Assembly: GCA_045651955.1 (NCBI GenBank) | Contig: JAZRTI010000020.1 | Coordinates: forward strand, 1-64,000 | Length of the DNA stretch: 64,000 nucleotides | DNA from: SIG402 sp045651955 | Lineage (GTDB): Bacteria; Bacillota; Clostridia; Christensenellales; Borkfalkiaceae | Direction: 5' to 3' | Shown here: positions 1 to 8,413 of the stretch, in pieces | Position numbering within the stretch: position 1 is the first letter of the stretch | How the letters are laid out: each line of letters starts with the position of its first letter | The notes under the pieces: model-generated | What the model was told of the DNA's origin: nothing | Database searches by the model: none | What the model saw: only the letters and a program-made list of their open reading frames with translations | Program-made: the position numbers and the translations under genes

Positions 1-206
1 GCCTCCGACTTTTCGGTAATCACGCCCACACCAAAACTTCCGGGAATGTTCGCAGGCGTATTTTCGGGTTCTAAATAAGAAAATACGTCGCTTCTGTTCA
101 GCAGTGCTTTGGTTATTTTAACTTTTGCAGAAGAAACCGAAGTGATTTCTTCGGAAAAGACTTCCTGCACAATGTTTTTGGGCGCAGTGATTTGCCAACT
201 CTTCAT
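1..206 (-). CDS. Zinc-type alcohol dehydrogenase-like protein, N-terminal 68 residues (cut by window edge)
   Basis: The gene runs leftward out of the window; only the first 68 codons are present. The start ATG (206-204) is preceded by GGAGAA at 211-216. The peptide begins MKSWQITAPKNIVQEVF and continues with KVKITKALLNRSDVFSY and a Gly-Ser-Phe-Gly-Val-Gly-Val run. This resembles the GroES-like N-terminal fold of medium-chain dehydrogenases in which the glycine stretch precedes the zinc-ligand region. The catalytic and cofactor parts lie outside, so the substrate cannot be judged. It is transcribed divergently from rpmE. Family assignment is by pattern recognition only. Confidence 0.55.
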   Translation of the reverse strand, partial: MKSWQITAPKNIVQEVFSEEITSVSSAKVKITKALLNRSDVFSYLEPENTPANIPGSFGVGVITEKSE

Positions 207-339
207 ATATTTCTCCTTGCGTAACCGAAAAACGGAAATTTTTACACGCTATATGGCATTATAAAGCATATTTTCAAAAAGCGCAAGCAAAAAATATAGA
301 AAATTTTAATGAAATTTATAAAGAACGGGCTAAAAATGA

Positions 340-368
340 TTGACGAAACGGTGAAATTGTATTATAAT
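340..368 (+). promoter_or_regulatory. Sigma-A promoter of rpmE
   Basis: TTGACG (340-345), 17-bp spacer, TATAAT (363-368). It lies 32 bases upstream of the rpmE ATG, whose ribosome site AGGTGA is at 388-393. Confidence 0.85.
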
Positions 369-400
369 CTTATCACTAATTAAGAAGAGGTGAGTTACTG

Positions 401-604
401 ATGAAACCCGAAATTCATCCCGATTATCACGAAGTTACCGTTGTATGTGCTTGCGGTAATACCTTTACTACCGGTACGACCAAGAAAGGGGACTCTATTA
501 AGATTGATATTTGCAATAGATGTCATCCATATTTCACGGGCAAACAAAAACTCGTTGATGCGGGCGGACGCGTAGACAAGTTCAAAAAGCGTTACGGAAT
601 CTAA
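401..604 (+). CDS. rpmE: 50S ribosomal protein L31, zinc-ribbon form
   Basis: A 67-residue protein beginning MKPEIHPDYHEVTVVCACGN, the L31 signature. Cys16, Cys18, Cys38 and Cys41 form the CxC...CxxC zinc site of the 'C+' type of L31, which binds the large subunit near the central protuberance. Length is normal. It has its own consensus promoter and is followed directly by an intrinsic terminator, so it is largely a single-gene unit. rpmE upstream of DUF1385-prmC-prfA is a familiar gene order in Clostridia. Confidence 0.97.
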   Translation: MKPEIHPDYHEVTVVCACGNTFTTGTTKKGDSIKIDICNRCHPYFTGKQKLVDAGGRVDKFKKRYGI

Positions 605-610
605 AAAATG

Positions 611-645
611 CAGCCCTAAGAGTTTCTTCTTAGGGCTGTTATTAT
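611..645 (+). terminator. Intrinsic terminator of rpmE
   Basis: A perfect 10-bp stem, CAGCCCTAAG (611-620) with CTTAGGGCTG (629-638), 8-base loop, then a T-rich tail. Confidence 0.85.
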
Positions 646-670
646 ACTTGCCGTTAACTCAAAGGTGATT

Positions 671-2512
671 ATGAAAAAGCAAACTCAATCGGCAAACAAG
701 ACCAGTATTGGCGGTCAAGCCGTTCTTGAAGGGGTTATGATGCGCGGCAAGCGCTCTATGGCAACAGCTGTTAGAGATCAGGACGGAATTATCCGTATGG
801 AATCCGTGCGCCTTACTCCTACCGAGAAAAAGCCGATTCTTTTTCGCATACCCGTTTTGCGTGGCTGTATCAATTTTTTTGCGTCCCTTATCAGTGGTAC
901 CAAAGTATTACTTCGTTCTGCCGAAGTTTTTGGGGAATCCGAGCCAACCCGCTTTGAAAAATGGCTTAGCGAAAAATGTAAATTGAATTTAATGAGCGTG
1001 ATTATGACGCTCAGTGTGATTCTTGGCCTTGCGTTATCGTTGGGTCTTTTCGTGTTTTTGCCGCAGTTTTTATATGAGATTGCGGTAAAACCTTTATTCC
1101 GCGCAGCGTTTGGCGTGGAAAGCATTTGGGTTCAAACCATATCCGAAGGATTGCTGCGTATCGCCATTTTTATCGGATATATTCTTTTAACTTCCTTGCT
1201 TTCGGATATTAAACGCACATATTGTTACCATGGCGCAGAACATAAAACCATTTCTTGCTACGAAAAGGGGATGGAATTAACCGTAGAGAACGTACGTACG
1301 TGTACGCGCGTGCATAACCGTTGCGGTACTACCTTTATGTTTTTTGTAATGATGGTAAGTATTTTTGTTGTTGCGGTAGTACGTTCGTTGATAGAGCCCG
1401 TGTTTCCTACGGTGGGCGTTGACGGATTTACCCTAAATAAACTTTGGCAATTTTTGATTCGTATTGCGTGTATACCTTTAACCGCTGGGCTGTCTTACGA
1501 ACTGTTGAAAGGTCTTGCAAAAACGGAAAATCCCATTTTTGCACCCTTAAAAGCACCGGGGCTTTTGTTGCAACGCATTACCACAAAGGAACCGGATGAC
1601 GGCATGATTGAAGTAGCCATCGCCGCATTTACCAAAGTTCTTGCAATGGATGCGGATGAATCGGTGCCTACCGAAACGTTTGTTACCGCAAGAAAATTTG
1701 GCGAATTTTACGAAGAACAGCAAAAAGTATTGATGGATGCCGGGGTGGAAGAATGGGCGGATTTAGACTGGATTTTCTGTGATGTTTTATCTGTAAACAG
1801 AGATGTGTTATCCGCTATGGAAAAGGATAGGCTGCTTACCCCTGCACAAACCGAAAAAATTATTGCCTTTGTTAAAGAACGTGCAACCGGAAAACCCCTT
1901 GCTTACGTTTTGGGAACGGCAGAATTTTACGGAATTACCTTAAAAGTGGATGAAAGGGTTTTAATTCCCCGTCCGGAAACCGAACTGTTGACCGAACGTG
2001 CGATAGCGGAAATTCAACCGGGGGATACCGTGTTGGATCTTTGTACGGGTAGCGGTGCCATTGCCATTACTCTTGCAAAAAAGACGGGGGCAACCGTATT
2101 TGCAACGGACATTTCCGAACAAGCCTTATTGCTTGCAGAAGAAAATGCCGTCGCAAACGGGGCACAAATTACTTTTATACAAAGTGATATGTTCAAAAAT
2201 GTGGAAGGCAAATTCCGCATTATCCTTTCTAACCCTCCCTACATTCCCACTGCAGATATAGATACGTTGGAAAGCGTTGTAAAAGAACATGAACCTTTGT
2301 TGGCGCTGGACGGTGGGCAGGACGGATTGGATTATTATCGTATTATCGCAAAACAAGCGCATAAATTTTTAGAAGAAAAAGGCGTTTTATTTTTGGAAAT
2401 CGGTATAGGTCAAGCAGAATCCGTAGAAGATTTACTGAAAAAACATTTTGAAGTAACCATATATCCCGATTATAACGGAATTCTTCGTATGGTTCGGGCG
2501 GTACGGAAGTGA
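671..2512 (+). CDS. prmC: Fusion of DUF1385 (YqhQ-like) membrane domain and PrmC release-factor glutamine methyltransferase
   Basis: A 613-residue protein. The N-terminal ~300 residues are DUF1385: the GGQAVLEGVMMRG start, a His/Cys-containing YCYHGAEHKTI block and several membrane segments (about residues 110-135, 160-180, 220-245, 265-285). The C-terminal ~280 residues are PrmC, with the SAM-binding DLCTGSGAIA motif (from Asp456) and the catalytic NPPY motif (Asn521-Tyr524). PrmC methylates the Gln of the GGQ motif of RF1 and RF2. Its RF1 substrate is encoded immediately downstream with a 1-base stop/start overlap (TGATG). Both parts are usually separate genes. I chose ATG at 671 (AAAGGTG just upstream); a GTG two codons earlier is possible. 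The DUF1385 function is unknown. Confidence 0.92.
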   Translation: MKKQTQSANKTSIGGQAVLEGVMMRGKRSMATAVRDQDGIIRMESVRLTPTEKKPILFRIPVLRGCINFFASLISGTKVLLRSAEVFGESEPTRFEKWLSEKCKLNLMSVIMTLSVILGLALSLGLFVFLPQFLYEIAVKPLFRAAFGVESIWVQTISEGLLRIAIFIGYILLTSLLSDIKRTYCYHGAEHKTISCYEKGMELTVENVRTCTRVHNRCGTTFMFFVMMVSIFVVAVVRSLIEPVFPTVGVDGFTLNKLWQFLIRIACIPLTAGLSYELLKGLAKTENPIFAPLKAPGLLLQRITTKEPDDGMIEVAIAAFTKVLAMDADESVPTETFVTARKFGEFYEEQQKVLMDAGVEEWADLDWIFCDVLSVNRDVLSAMEKDRLLTPAQTEKIIAFVKERATGKPLAYVLGTAEFYGITLKVDERVLIPRPETELLTERAIAEIQPGDTVLDLCTGSGAIAITLAKKTGATVFATDISEQALLLAEENAVANGAQITFIQSDMFKNVEGKFRIILSNPPYIPTADIDTLESVVKEHEPLLALDGGQDGLDYYRIIAKQAHKFLEEKGVLFLEIGIGQAESVEDLLKKHFEVTIYPDYNGILRMVRAVRK

Positions 2513-3582
2513 TGACGGATAAGCTGGAAACGATTTTTAAGCGGTTTCAGGAGTTGACCGAACTGGTCAGTGATCCTGCCGTAATTGCAAACAGCGAACT
2601 GTGGCAAAAAACCGTAAAGGAACGTGCGGAAATAGAAGAAATAGCCGAAAAATACGCAGAATATAAGCGCGTGATGTCCGAACGTGATGCGGCTGAGCAA
2701 GCGTTGCAAACCGAAACGGATGCGGAAATGAAAGATTTGTTTTCCGAAGAATTTTACGGATGCAAGAAACGCTTGGAAGAAATTGAAGAAGAATTAAAAA
2801 TTCTTCTGCTTCCCAAAGACCCCAACGACGATAAAAGTATTATTATGGAAATCCGTCCGGGCGCAGGCGGGGATGAGGCAGGTCTGTTTGCTTACGATTT
2901 GTATAAAATGTACCTGCGTTACGCCGAAAGCATGCGTTGGAAAACCGAAGATATTGACTGTGCTTTTTCGGAAGCAGGTGGCGTAAAGGAAGCGGTTTTT
3001 AGTATTATGGGAAAGGGTGTTTACAGCCACTTAAAATTTGAAAGTGGGGTACACCGCGTACAGCGTGTTCCCGAAACCGAATCCCAAGGCAGGGTGCATA
3101 CTTCTACCGTAACGGTAGCGGTTTTACCCGAAGTGGAAGATATACAGGTAGAAATCAACGAAAAAGACTTAAAAATTGATACTTACCGCAGCGGCGGTGC
3201 CGGTGGACAACACGTCAATAAAACCGAATCTTCCATCCGTATAACCCACCTTCCCACAGGGATTGTTGTAACTTGCCAGGATGAACGTTCGCAAATTAAG
3301 AACCGTGAAAAGGCTATGAAAGTTTTGAAGAGCCGTTTGTACGATCATTTCAGCGGTGCATACGAAAAGGAGTACGCTGAAAACCGAAAAGGACAAATTG
3401 GCACCGGGGACCGTTCGGAGCGTATTCGTACCTATAATTTCCCCCAAGGAAGGGTAACCGATCACCGAATTGGGTTAACCCTGTATTCTTTGGATAAGTT
3501 TATGATGGGCGAAATTGCCGAGATGACGGATGCCTTACAAATTGCAGACCGCAATGCAAAACTTGCGGGTGAAGAAAATTAA
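2512..3582 (+). CDS. prfA: Peptide chain release factor 1
   Basis: A 356-residue class I release factor. GGQ at residues 231-233 enters the peptidyl-transferase centre, and PET (187-189) occupies the place of the RF1 PxT anticodon tripeptide in VPETESQGRVHTS. This makes it RF1 (UAA/UAG) rather than RF2. The C-terminal block with NFPQGRVTDHRI is also typical of the family. The ATG at 2512 overlaps the prmC stop; a GTG at 2509 is an alternative. Co-translation with prmC couples the factor to its modifying enzyme. Confidence 0.96.
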   Translation: MTDKLETIFKRFQELTELVSDPAVIANSELWQKTVKERAEIEEIAEKYAEYKRVMSERDAAEQALQTETDAEMKDLFSEEFYGCKKRLEEIEEELKILLLPKDPNDDKSIIMEIRPGAGGDEAGLFAYDLYKMYLRYAESMRWKTEDIDCAFSEAGGVKEAVFSIMGKGVYSHLKFESGVHRVQRVPETESQGRVHTSTVTVAVLPEVEDIQVEINEKDLKIDTYRSGGAGGQHVNKTESSIRITHLPTGIVVTCQDERSQIKNREKAMKVLKSRLYDHFSGAYEKEYAENRKGQIGTGDRSERIRTYNFPQGRVTDHRIGLTLYSLDKFMMGEIAEMTDALQIADRNAKLAGEEN

Positions 3583-3589
3583 AAAAAAT

Positions 3590-3633
3590 TTCCGCATTGC
3601 GGAAGCAGATACGTGCCGGACGGTTTTCCGGCA
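3590..3633 (+). other. Two adjacent hairpins between prfA and the aminotransferase
   Basis: TTCCGC-ATT-GCGGAA (3590-3604) is followed by TGCCGGA (3614-3620) pairing with TCCGGCA (3627-3633). The second stem touches the AAGGAG ribosome site at 3633-3638. There is no T-tract, so they are not intrinsic terminators. A role in mRNA processing or translation control is only inferred. Confidence 0.4.
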
Positions 3634-3644
3634 AGGAGTACGAT

Positions 3645-4844
3645 ATGAGAATTACAAAACGCGCAGCAGCAATTTCCCCTTCTTTAACTTTGGAAATTAC
3701 GGCAAAGGCAAAAAAACTGAAACAACAGGGTGTTTCCGTGGTTTCTTTTGGCGCAGGGGAGCCCGATTTTAACACGCCGACCCCCATTATTGATGCGGCA
3801 AAGCGCGCGATGGACGCAGGCTATACCAAATATACCCCCGCATCCGGTTCGGAAGAACTGAAAAAAGCAGTATGTGAAAAACTGCAAAAGGAAAACGGGC
3901 TTACTTACGAACCTTCCCAAATCGTTGTTTCCTGCGGTGCAAAACATTCCCTTTACAACGCAATGCAGGCGTTGATTGAAGAAGGGGATGAAGTAATTTT
4001 ACCTTCGCCTTTCTGGCTTACCTACCCCGAACTTGTACGTCTTTGCGGTGGGGAAGTGGTTTTCGTTGAAACCAAAGCGGAAAACGCGTTTAAGATGACC
4101 GCACAGGATTTTGAAAAAGCAATCACCCCCAACACCAAGGCACTTATCTTAAACTCTCCCAACAATCCCACGGGGGCGGTTTACACCAAAGAAGAATTGT
4201 TTGCGATTGCTGACGTAGCGGTAAAACACGGAATCTTTGTAATTTCGGATGAAATTTACGAAAAACTGGTTTACGAAGGTGCACAGCACGTTTCTATTGC
4301 CACGCACAGCGAAGAAATGAAGGATTTAACCGTGGTTATCAACGGTATGAGTAAGGCGTTTGCTATGACGGGTTGGCGTATCGGTTATCTTGCCGCACCC
4401 AAGGACGTAGCAAAGGCGATTTCGGGCATTCAAAGCCACGAAACCAGCAACCCCTGCTCCATTGCACAGGCTGCTTCCGTTGTTGCACTTGCAGAAGATG
4501 ACGGCTCCTTGGCAACCATGCAGCAAGCGTTTGCGGATCGCCGTAAATTTGCGGTTGCACGCATTCAAGAAATGCAGGACGTTACTTGCGTGGTTCCCGA
4601 AGGTGCGTTTTATATCATGGTTAATGTTTCTTCTTGCTACGGTAAGAAGTTTGGGGAAACCGAAATTACGGGCTCCGTATCCTTTGCAAGTGCGCTGCTG
4701 AATCGCGGCGTTGCAGTTATTCCCGGTGCGGCGTTTGGTGCAGATGACTACGTTCGTCTTTCTTACGCTATCAGTAAGGAAGAAATTGCCGAAGGGTTGA
4801 ACCGTTTGGAATCCTTTATTAAAGAGGTTAAAAATAATGGCTAA
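3645..4844 (+). CDS. Class I/II PLP-dependent aminotransferase, probably aspartate aminotransferase
   Basis: A 399-residue fold-type I aminotransferase. It has GAGEPDF near the start, NSPNNPTGAVY, a DEIYEKLVYEG block and SKAFAMTGWRIGY with the PLP Schiff-base Lys at residue 237. This layout is that of AspB/AspC-like enzymes interconverting aspartate/oxaloacetate and glutamate/2-oxoglutarate. Substrate specificity cannot be read with certainty. Start at 3645 is set by AAGGAG (3633-3638). The stop overlaps the start of the following acyl-lyase-like gene by 8 bases, so the two are translationally coupled. An oxaloacetate-linked transaminase next to a citrate-synthase-like enzyme would make metabolic sense. 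Confidence 0.85.
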   Translation: MRITKRAAAISPSLTLEITAKAKKLKQQGVSVVSFGAGEPDFNTPTPIIDAAKRAMDAGYTKYTPASGSEELKKAVCEKLQKENGLTYEPSQIVVSCGAKHSLYNAMQALIEEGDEVILPSPFWLTYPELVRLCGGEVVFVETKAENAFKMTAQDFEKAITPNTKALILNSPNNPTGAVYTKEELFAIADVAVKHGIFVISDEIYEKLVYEGAQHVSIATHSEEMKDLTVVINGMSKAFAMTGWRIGYLAAPKDVAKAISGIQSHETSNPCSIAQAASVVALAEDDGSLATMQQAFADRRKFAVARIQEMQDVTCVVPEGAFYIMVNVSSCYGKKFGETEITGSVSFASALLNRGVAVIPGAAFGADDYVRLSYAISKEEIAEGLNRLESFIKEVKNNG

Positions 4845-6246
4845 ATACAAGGAAGGGTTGTTTTTTAACGAAAATCTCAACCTGTTAGAAGAAGAACGCT
4901 ACGCATACCGCTTGCAGGACGTAGCCGAACCCGAACTGTACCGTAATACTTTTAATTACGACGAAATTCCCAAAACGGTATTCAACCACCGCCACGTTCC
5001 TATGGATATGCCCAAGGATATTTGGATAACGGATACTACTTTCCGCGATGGGCAACAATCCACCAGCCCTTTTTCTGTGGAACAAATCAAGCACATTTAT
5101 GCGCTGATGTCCCGTTTGGGCGGCAAAAAGGGGATTATCCGTCAAAGTGAGTTCTTTATTTACAGCGAAAAGGATCAGCGCGCTGCGCGCGAATGTATGG
5201 AAATGGGATTAGAATTTCCCGAAGTAACCAGTTGGATTCGCGCAAACGAAAAGGACTTTGCCTTGGTTAAACAAATGGGCGTACGCGAAACGGGAATTTT
5301 GGTTAGTTGTTCGGACTACCACATCTTCAAAAAGATGAACTTAACCCGTGCACAGGCTATGGATAAATACCTGGGTATCGTAAAATCCGCCCTTGCGGCA
5401 GGCATTGTACCCCGTTGCCACTTTGAAGATATTACGCGTGCGGATTTTTACGGTTTTGTAGTTCCCTTTGCAACCGAATTGATGAAACTGGGAAAGGAAG
5501 CAAACGTTCCTATTAAAATTCGCGCCTGCGATACGCTTGGTTTTGGCGTTTCTTATCCCGGAACTTCCTTGCCCCGCAGTGTACAAGGTATTATTTACGG
5601 CTTAAAAAAATATGCAAAAGTTCCTTCCGATCAGTTGGAATGGCACGGTCATAACGATTTTTATAAAGTGGTTACCAACGCGGCTACTGCATGGCTTTAC
5701 GGATGCAGTGCGGTAAACTGTGCCCTTCTTGGTATTGGCGAGCGTACGGGGAATTGCCCCTTGGAAGCAATGGCAATAGAATACGCTTCTCTTCGCGGTA
5801 CAACGGACGGTATGGATTTAACCGCTATCACCGAAATTGCGGAATATTTTGAAAAGGAAATGCAAATTGCAATTGCTCCCACAACCCCCTTTATCGGTAG
5901 GGCGTTCAACGCTACCAAGGCGGGGATTCATGCGGACGGCATTTTGAAAGATGAAGAAATTTATAATATTTTCAATACGCAAAAACTTTTGAACCGTCCT
6001 ATGCACGTGTACATCAACCAAGCCAGTGGGCTTGCAGGTCTTGCTTATTGGGTAAACGATTTTTATTCTCTTCCCGAAGGGCAAAAAATTGATAAGCATG
6101 ACCCCTTAATTTTAGCACTGAAAGAACGTGTTGATCAGGAATACGCAAACGGTAGAAACAGCGTGATGGGGGATGATGAATTGGATACCTTCGTTCGTCT
6201 GATTGACTCCAAACGCCATAAGTTAATGTACGTACATATGCAGTAA
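4837..6246 (+). CDS. HMGL-like/isopropylmalate-synthase family enzyme, possibly Re-citrate synthase
   Basis: A 469-residue protein of the DRE-TIM metallolyase superfamily. The family motif appears as DTTFRDGQQS (about residues 66-75), with a later EWHGHNDFYKVVTNA block giving metal-binding His-x-His and a GERTGNCPLEAM block. It has a long N-terminal extension and lacks the LeuA regulatory domain. These features match the group that includes Re-type citrate synthases of Clostridium kluyveri-like anaerobes and unassigned isopropylmalate/homocitrate synthases. Citrate formation from oxaloacetate and acetyl-CoA is inferred partly from coupling to an aspartate-type aminotransferase. LeuA-like or homocitrate-synthase-like activity remains possible. 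The superfamily is certain; the substrate is not. Confidence 0.7.
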   Translation: MAKYKEGLFFNENLNLLEEERYAYRLQDVAEPELYRNTFNYDEIPKTVFNHRHVPMDMPKDIWITDTTFRDGQQSTSPFSVEQIKHIYALMSRLGGKKGIIRQSEFFIYSEKDQRAARECMEMGLEFPEVTSWIRANEKDFALVKQMGVRETGILVSCSDYHIFKKMNLTRAQAMDKYLGIVKSALAAGIVPRCHFEDITRADFYGFVVPFATELMKLGKEANVPIKIRACDTLGFGVSYPGTSLPRSVQGIIYGLKKYAKVPSDQLEWHGHNDFYKVVTNAATAWLYGCSAVNCALLGIGERTGNCPLEAMAIEYASLRGTTDGMDLTAITEIAEYFEKEMQIAIAPTTPFIGRAFNATKAGIHADGILKDEEIYNIFNTQKLLNRPMHVYINQASGLAGLAYWVNDFYSLPEGQKIDKHDPLILALKERVDQEYANGRNSVMGDDELDTFVRLIDSKRHKLMYVHMQ

Positions 6247-6323
6247 ATTTCCGCTTTTGGGGCTTACAACCCCTTTTGTAATAAATAATTTTACGAAATT
6301 GCGGAAAAAAATTAAAAAAGTAC

Positions 6324-6352
6324 TTGAAAAAATCATAACGATAGGTTACAAT
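6324..6352 (+). promoter_or_regulatory. Sigma-A promoter for the small P-loop gene
   Basis: TTGAAA (6324-6329), 17-bp spacer, TACAAT (6347-6352), 31 bases before the ATG at 6383. Confidence 0.75.
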
Positions 6353-6382
6353 ATAAGCAAGAAAAAAGGAGGTTTGGTTATT

Positions 6383-6793
6383 ATGATTAAAACTATTTGT
6401 GGCTTAAAAGGCTCTGGAAAAACCAAACGTATTATTATGCAAGCGAATAACGACGCGGCGATGGCAACCGGTAACGTCGTATTTATCACGGATACCAAGC
6501 GTTACATGTACGATTTAGTACGTAAAGTACGTTTTGTTGACGTAAAGGACTACGGTATCAATTCTACCGAAGGGCTTTTAAGTTTCGTTAAAGGTATTGT
6601 TGCAGGCAATTCGGATACGCAGTACGTATTTATTGACGGTGCTGCCAGAATTACGGGAACGAATCCCGCAGAAATGGCTGATTTCTACAAGGAATTGGAA
6701 ATGATGCGTGGCGATTTCGGCTTAAACTTTATCTTAACGGTAAGCATGGCAGAAGAAGAATTGCCCGAATTTATTAAAAAGCACGAAATTTAA
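6383..6793 (+). CDS. Small P-loop ATP-binding protein of unknown function
   Basis: A 136-residue protein opening MIKTICGLKGSGKT, a Walker A motif at residues 8-15. YVFIDGAAR later serves as a Walker B-like strand with an acidic residue. No further domain is attached, so it is a minimal single-domain NTPase. A very strong AAGGAGG site (6366-6372) and a near-consensus promoter suggest abundant expression. I do not recognise a named family. It sits alone between the citrate-synthase-like gene and thrC. A longer upstream reading frame exists, but it would run through the promoter, so ATG 6383 is preferred. Confidence 0.8.
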   Translation: MIKTICGLKGSGKTKRIIMQANNDAAMATGNVVFITDTKRYMYDLVRKVRFVDVKDYGINSTEGLLSFVKGIVAGNSDTQYVFIDGAARITGTNPAEMADFYKELEMMRGDFGLNFILTVSMAEEELPEFIKKHEI

Positions 6794-6824
6794 TTAAAAT
6801 ATCACATTTTTTGCAGGAGTTTTT

Positions 6825-8306
6825 ATGAGATTTATCAGCACGCGCAATACGCAAAAAATTGTCAGTGCGAGCGAAGCGATTTCTCACGGAATATCTGAAG
6901 ACGGCGGGCTGTTTGTGCCTGCCGATTTTCCGTTATTAGGGGAACAGGATTTTCTCGCACTTTGCGGAATGGATTACGCCGAACGCGCAGCGTTCGTGCT
7001 TTCCAAGTACTTAACGGACTACGATTATGACCGTCTGAAAGCGGCGTGTCAAAATGCGTATTCCAAATTTGAAGAAAACGATGCCGCACCCTTAATGTGC
7101 ATTGATGAAGGACTTTACATTTTGGAATTGTTCCACGGTCCTACGCTTGCCTTTAAGGATATGGCACTCACGCTTTTGCCCTTCCTTCTTCGCGAAGGTT
7201 GCAATAATATCGGCATCAAGGAAAAGGTGCTTATTTTGGTTGCTACCAGCGGGGATACGGGTAAGGCTGCGTTAGAAGGCTTTAAGGATGCGGAAGGCAT
7301 TAAAATTATGGTTTTCTATCCTTCTGAAGGTGTTTCGGATATGCAAAAACTGCAAATGTGCACGCAGGAAGGGGATAACGTTTCCGTAGTTGCCGTAAAA
7401 GGCAATTTTGACGATTGCCAATCTGCGGTTAAGCGTATTTTCAACGATAACGCTTGCATTGAAAGCCTGAAAAAGCAAGGATATATTTTCTCATCTGCAA
7501 ACTCCATCAATTTTGGTCGTTTGGCACCCCAAATTGCCTACTATTTCTCTGCGTACTGCGATTTGGTAAATGCAGAAGAAATTGAACTTGGCGATAAAGT
7601 AAACTTTGTTGTTCCTACGGGTAACTTTGGTAATATTCTTGCAGCATATTATGCAAAAAAAATGGGGCTTCCCGTTGGAAAACTGCTTTGTGCGTCCAAT
7701 AAAAATAATATTTTAACCGACTTCTTCCACACGGGCGAATATGATACCAACCGTGAGTTCTACAAAACCACTTCGCCTTCCATGGATATCTTAATTTCCA
7801 GCAATTTGGAACGCCTTTTGTTTGAACTTTTTGACCGCGATTCGGCAAAAACGGCAGAAGAAATGCGCAAATTGAAGGAAGAAGGAAAGTATGCAATTTC
7901 TGCGGAACTGTTGGAAAAACTGAATGTGGAATTTTACGGCGGATACTGTGATGAAGAAGAAAATGCCGAAACCGTACAGTATTTCTACGATGAATATCGC
8001 TATGCTTTGGATACCCATACGGCAAATGCAGTTGCGGTACTGAATCAATATCAGGCTGAAACCGAGGATGTAACGCCTACCGTTGTTGTTTCTACGGCAA
8101 GTCCTTATAAGTTTGCTGCGGATGTGTATCAAGCAATTTCGGGTAAACGGATAGAAGATGCGTTTAAGGCAGCTGCAAAGTTGGAAGAATTAACTGCAGT
8201 GGAATTGCCCCAAGGGCTGGCAACCTTAAAGCAAAAGCCCGTTCGCTTTACCGAAGTAAAAGAAAAAGACGAACTGGTTAAAACTGTTCTTGCTTTTGCA
8301 GACTGA
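6825..8306 (+). CDS. thrC: Threonine synthase
   Basis: A 493-residue PLP enzyme converting O-phosphohomoserine to threonine. It opens MRFISTRNTQ with the SHGISEDGGLFVP pattern of the family. FHGPTLAFKDMAL contains the PLP Lys (Lys111), and VATSGDTGKAALEG is the phosphate-binding loop. VVPTGNFGNILAAYYAKKMGLP is likewise characteristic of the longer (~490 aa) bacterial form. GCAGGAG precedes the ATG. It stands alone; aspartate kinase, first step of the same pathway, is 42 kb away at 50,793. Confidence 0.96.
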   Translation: MRFISTRNTQKIVSASEAISHGISEDGGLFVPADFPLLGEQDFLALCGMDYAERAAFVLSKYLTDYDYDRLKAACQNAYSKFEENDAAPLMCIDEGLYILELFHGPTLAFKDMALTLLPFLLREGCNNIGIKEKVLILVATSGDTGKAALEGFKDAEGIKIMVFYPSEGVSDMQKLQMCTQEGDNVSVVAVKGNFDDCQSAVKRIFNDNACIESLKKQGYIFSSANSINFGRLAPQIAYYFSAYCDLVNAEEIELGDKVNFVVPTGNFGNILAAYYAKKMGLPVGKLLCASNKNNILTDFFHTGEYDTNREFYKTTSPSMDILISSNLERLLFELFDRDSAKTAEEMRKLKEEGKYAISAELLEKLNVEFYGGYCDEEENAETVQYFYDEYRYALDTHTANAVAVLNQYQAETEDVTPTVVVSTASPYKFAADVYQAISGKRIEDAFKAAAKLEELTAVELPQGLATLKQKPVRFTEVKEKDELVKTVLAFAD

Positions 8307-8347
8307 TTTTAACCTTCCTTTCATCAATTTAAGATAAAATACAAATT

Positions 8348-8402
8348 ACAAGAAGAAAATGAATGGGATAAACAACTTTCCCGTTGGTTTTCTTCTTGTT
8401 TT
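8348..8402 (+). terminator. Long hairpin with T-tail between thrC and trpS (terminator or attenuator)
   Basis: ACAAGAAGAAAA (8348-8359) pairs perfectly with TTTTCTTCTTGT (8388-8399). An inner AATGGGA/TCCCGTT stem (8362-8368, 8379-8385) nearly continues it, and TTTT ends at 8402. The trpS ribosome site AAGGAAAG starts at 8403. It could simply end thrC or could attenuate trpS; no T-box sequence was recognised. Confidence 0.6.
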
Positions 8403-8413
8403 AAGGAAAGATT

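Noticed and set aside
3590..3633. Terminator between prfA and the aminotransferase gene
   Set aside because: Stems are real, but no T-tract follows either one.
4326..4880. 184-codon antisense frame over the aminotransferase
   Set aside because: Shadow of a clearly identified gene; translation has no domain logic.
8302..8413. T-box riboswitch upstream of trpS
   Set aside because: The spacer is only about 100 bases and shows none of the T-box core sequence; only a simple hairpin is present.
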